A DNA stretch of 64,000 nt from Lithospermum erythrorhizon (lineage: Eukaryota; Streptophyta; Magnoliopsida; Boraginales; Boraginaceae). Both the position numbers and the translations under genes were made by a program. Positions within the stretch are counted from its first letter, which is position 1. The number at the start of each line of letters is the position of its first letter. The DNA lies in assembly GCA_019722365.1 (NCBI GenBank), contig JADFUC010001889.1, positions 3,100,001 to 3,164,000 of the forward strand, written 5' to 3'. The notes under the pieces are model-generated. The model did no database searches and was not told where the DNA came from. It saw nothing but the letters and a program-made list of their open reading frames with translations. Of this stretch, positions 60,490 through 64,000 are shown piece after piece.

Positions 60490-63400
60490 ATTAAGGTTTA
60501 TATCTGCAGAAACCCAAATTTTGTCGATTACTTAAAAGACGATAAGCGAATTAACCATAGGCTTAGCAGTAAGCGAATTTAGTGAGTGCTTGTTTGCTAG
60601 AAGCATGTTATTAGATTTGTTTGTTTATATAATACACAAATGCAAATTAATTACATAAGAATGAATGAATTAAATAATTATTTACATAAAATAGATTAAA
60701 TAATTAATTATATAGAATGAATAAAATAATTAATTACATAAGAATGAATTAAATAATGAATTAAGTAATGAGCGAATTACTCTCATGTTTGTAAGAAAAT
60801 GAAACGTTTTCACTTTGTAAAATGTTATGAAATTATTGAAATTATGATTGTTATAAAACTAAGCGAATTGGTGTAGTTTGTTATCAAACAAGCGAATCTG
60901 TGATACTTTTTTAATAAGCAATTTTAGAGCCTAACTTGTTTCGTAACAAGTGAATTCGGGCGTGCTGTTTTGTAACAAGCTAGTTCGGCCCGATGATATT
61001 AAAAAACCTAGCTTTTTAACTTCTTTTGTTTGTTACAAAATAAACTTTTACGAGATAATGATAATTTTTAAAATTATTGTTCAATTTTGTGTTAATATTT
61101 CTCAATTATGTTAATTGGTGTTTAAATATGATGAAATTATTCAAATTATGATTATAATAAGATAGTAAAAATATGTTAAATAAGATAAGTAAAATTGTTG
61201 TTCAATTTTGTATTAACTTTCAATTAAAATTGCGATTATGTGCTAATTTCGTGGAATCTTCTTAGAATTGGTGGTGTTAAATACTGTGAAATTATGTTAG
61301 AAATGTATTAATAGAGAATGTGATAGATTTCTCACATTAAAGAAATTATATTTATGAAATTATGTTTTGAAATATTGTATGTTATGCTAATTATTTTGAA
61401 AGAAAGTATGTTGAAAATTATGTTAGAAATACTATGAAATATTATGAAATTATATGTTAGAAATATATTAATAGAGAATGTGATAGATTTCGCATTACGA
61501 AAATTATGTTATGAAATTATGTTAGAAATGTATTATAAAATTGCGATTAATTATAGTTTAATATTATGAAATTATTTTGTTGTTAAATATGATATTTATT
61601 TCTTATGAAATTATGATAGTTATTGTTGTTAAATATGATAGTTATTTCTCAAATTGTTGTTAAATATGATAGTTATTACTTATGAAATTAGTGTTAACTA
61701 TATTGAAAATAGCCTAATTGTTTATCAATTTTCTAAACACAATAATTTTTATTATCACTCTGTTTTTCAACCCAAATTTGAATAATCAAAGTTTTAAAAC
61801 TATGAACAATAACGGAACATCATCACGTTTATCGATTTTGATATTGGTATAAGGATGGTAAATATTTTTTTATTTTGTCAATTTTGTCATATTTACTATT
61901 TTTTCTAACTAATTAATTGATGCAATAATTTCTATCTAACTGTCCGGGGAAATGTCGATGTAATGTCCATGCAGCAGAAGAAAAATACATATAGCTGGGC
62001 GCATTGGTGTATGAATTTTAACCTTTGTCGAGATAAGATGTAGAATATATTTGTTGTAAGTTAACTAAAATTTTATCAAGTTTTCTAAATCGTCATAGCA
62101 CACATATAACAAAAATCTATTGTAATGCGGTCTCGGTTCGAATTTGTTGGGGATTCTCCTTAGGATTTTAAGAAACTTAGTTTTGAAGCAATACTGACTT
62201 GATGTGTGACTGAAGTTCAAAACAGGGAATGGTCCACTACCGAGGATGTTGGCCATTAGACCGGTTGAATACATGCCTAGAAGTTCGACTAGAAACAAAC
62301 GAGACATCAAAACCACTATTGTCAAATTGTGGAAGTAGTCCCAACAAATTTAACAATGTAATAAGTATTTGTACTTTGATTCAATATCAATAAAGACCAC
62401 CTTTTTAAAATATTTTCGTGTACTCAATTTTTTGTTTTGCATGTTTCGATGGTTAACAAAGCAATTTACTTTAATGTTTGTAAGCGTCTGGCAATTCCGG
62501 CAAGGTTTGTAAAGGAAACAAGTGAACTCTTTTGATGTTTGTTTTGAAAGAAGCGAATAATTGTTTTGTTTGTTTTTATAGTAAGTCGTTTGTCTTTTGT
62601 TTTGTTTGTTTACTAACAGAATTTGCTTGTTCTCTACCCGACAAGTGCATAATTTGCTTGTTTATTAGTATTTCTTAACAAACATGAGTTGTGTTTGTTG
62701 GAGTAGTTTAGTAATTTCAAGCCACTTTTATTTCTTGTTTTTGTGTGTGTATAGCAATTTGAGGAGAAAAGGCTTTTTCTAATGATTATTAATCAATATT
62801 TTTAAATTTTATAAAAATAATCCACATTTTTATCTATCACAAAATTAGCCTTAAAATCTAATTTTAGGTGTATTTTCAAATTTGTCCTTGTTTTAAATGG
62901 AACTCAGAGGACAATTTGAAAAGATTAAGATAGCTGGATCCCTGATTTGAAAAGATAGATAATTTAATCCCTCATTTGAAAATATCGAAAGTTCAATCCC
63001 TTATTTGCAAGCGTTTCAATACTTGAGGGGGCGGCACGAAATTAAGTCATCTTTTTACTACTATTATAGTATTGGACCCTGGTTGGCTAATTGAATCTCT
63101 TTTCCACTATTACATTGTGTAAATACTGTTATTTTTCTTTATGGTTTTCATAAACAATTTGTATCGTTCGTTATTTTCTTCTAATTATATTATATCAATT
63201 GAGTAGGAAAAAAACCAATTTTCCGTGATCCATTTTAATTGATTTTCTCACGTATCGACACAAATCTTTTGATCTTGATTACTAATTATATTATTAAAAA
63301 AAGTAAAAAATATTATTAAAAAATTTTAAAGACAAATCAGGTGCTCCCAATTTTATATTTTTTAGAATAATGAATAATTAATAATTGATGAGTCGAGAAG

Positions 63401-63710
63401 TTCGATTTTAAAAAATTCAGCTTGACAATTAAAGTGGATTGGAAGGAGTATATTGTAATCAATTGGACTTATTAAGGTGATCATTTATAATAGGTTGATA
63501 TATTAGTATTTATAGTTACAATAATAAAAGGATCAATAATATCCGTGAGATGTACTCTTTTCGGTGGAACTTTAGAAATTCCAAGGAACTTTAGATCAAT
63601 TATTTCGATCATTAACCTAGTCAATTGGACATATTCAAATTCATGTATTGCTTACCTTCCTTCCTCCTAACATCATCCTACGTACCATCAATAAGAAGCA
63701 CAAGATCAGT
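60490..63710. other. AT-rich intergenic with simple repeats
   Basis: No gene recognised. Degenerate repeats occur at 60650-60780 (aatgaattaaataatta type) and 61290-61700 (listed separately), and ttgttt-rich sequence at 62540-62700. Confidence 0.5.
61290..61700. repeat. Degenerate repeats
   Basis: gttagaaatgtattaatagag + aatgtgatagattt occurs at about 61288 and, as gttagaaatatattaatag, at about 61456. tgttaaatatgatagttatt occurs three times between 61620 and 61680. AT-rich and non-coding. Confidence 0.7.
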
Positions 63711-63842
63711 TCATCAGTTATGTACTTATGTAACCAATTTCATAATAAAATCATCATATTTATGGTATGTAACCTTTCATCAGTTATGTACTTATGTAAC
63801 CAATTTCATAATAAAATCATCATATTTATGGTATGTAACCTT
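63711..63842. repeat. 66-bp perfect tandem duplication
   Basis: Two identical 66-bp units begin tcatcagttatgtacttatg at 63711 and 63777. The length is a multiple of three, so an incidental frame (63625-63942) reads through both copies. There is no sign that it is a gene. Confidence 0.95.
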
Positions 63843-64000
63843 ACATAGCTTACTTATCAAAAAAAAAAAAAGTTACATAGCTCACCTACATTTGAAATTT
63901 TCAACATTGCATTATTTGTATTCCCAACAACTTTACACCTAACATACTTTGACAAATCAATTTTCCAAGAATTATAACTTCATTACATTTCCAAGGTGAG

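Overview
This is plant nuclear DNA, from a dicot-like genome: AT-rich, intron-containing, and full of decayed LTR retrotransposons and small repeats. The plant-specific families (DUF674, TIGR01589, MAKR, VAL, PGG-ankyrin, MKP1) and a plastid-derived trnF piece inside an intron support this. The species cannot be read from the sequence; an asterid is only a guess.

Layout. 1-6.4 kb: AT-rich intergenic DNA with a large foldback element (905-1766). 6.4-7.2 kb: an intact two-exon DUF674 gene (+). 8.9-12.3 kb: a MAP kinase phosphatase 1 (MKP1) gene (-) whose short last exon lies about 1 kb beyond the main exon; the intron between them holds a truncated plastid trnF, and the N-terminal coding region has lost a segment and its frame. 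12.5-20.4 kb: tandem repeats, a Ty3/Gypsy gag relic and microsatellites. 20.4-21.5 kb: a decayed VAL-type (B3/CW/EAR) repressor fragment (-), next to a 5'-truncated Ty1/copia element (22.16-23.45 kb, +). 27.3-28.3 kb: an intact three-exon TIGR01589/PF09713 gene (+) whose exons are too short to stand out as ORFs. 29.5-29.9 kb: an F-box (At2g35280-like) relic. 33.7-38.0 kb: an eight-exon monoacylglycerol-lipase-like hydrolase (-) with a 1-bp frameshift. 39.0-41.5 kb: a copia relic (LTR, primer-binding site, gag, protease start) and a miniature LTR element. 41.5-42.3 kb: a BUD13 C-terminal half with one frameshift. 42.9-45.5 kb: an intact five-exon pectate lyase (-). 46.6-47.8 kb: a second large foldback repeat. 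48.7-51.0 kb: an intact ITN1-like ankyrin/PGG membrane protein (+). 53.2-54.2 kb: a MAKR-type kinase regulator (-) with two frame breaks. 54.2-64 kb: intergenic, with repeats and a G-rich quadruplex-capable block near 60.3 kb.

The genes form no operon or pathway unit. Several belong to signalling (MKP1, MAKR, ITN1-like, VAL), but their adjacency looks incidental. I found no convincing new multi-gene system. The most useful observations are gene structures that are easy to miss (MKP1 last exon, TIGR01589 gene, eight-exon lipase, five-exon pectate lyase), two long foldback elements, and five conserved genes that each carry a frame break while four others are intact. The breaks need to be separated into true pseudogenes and base-calling indels.
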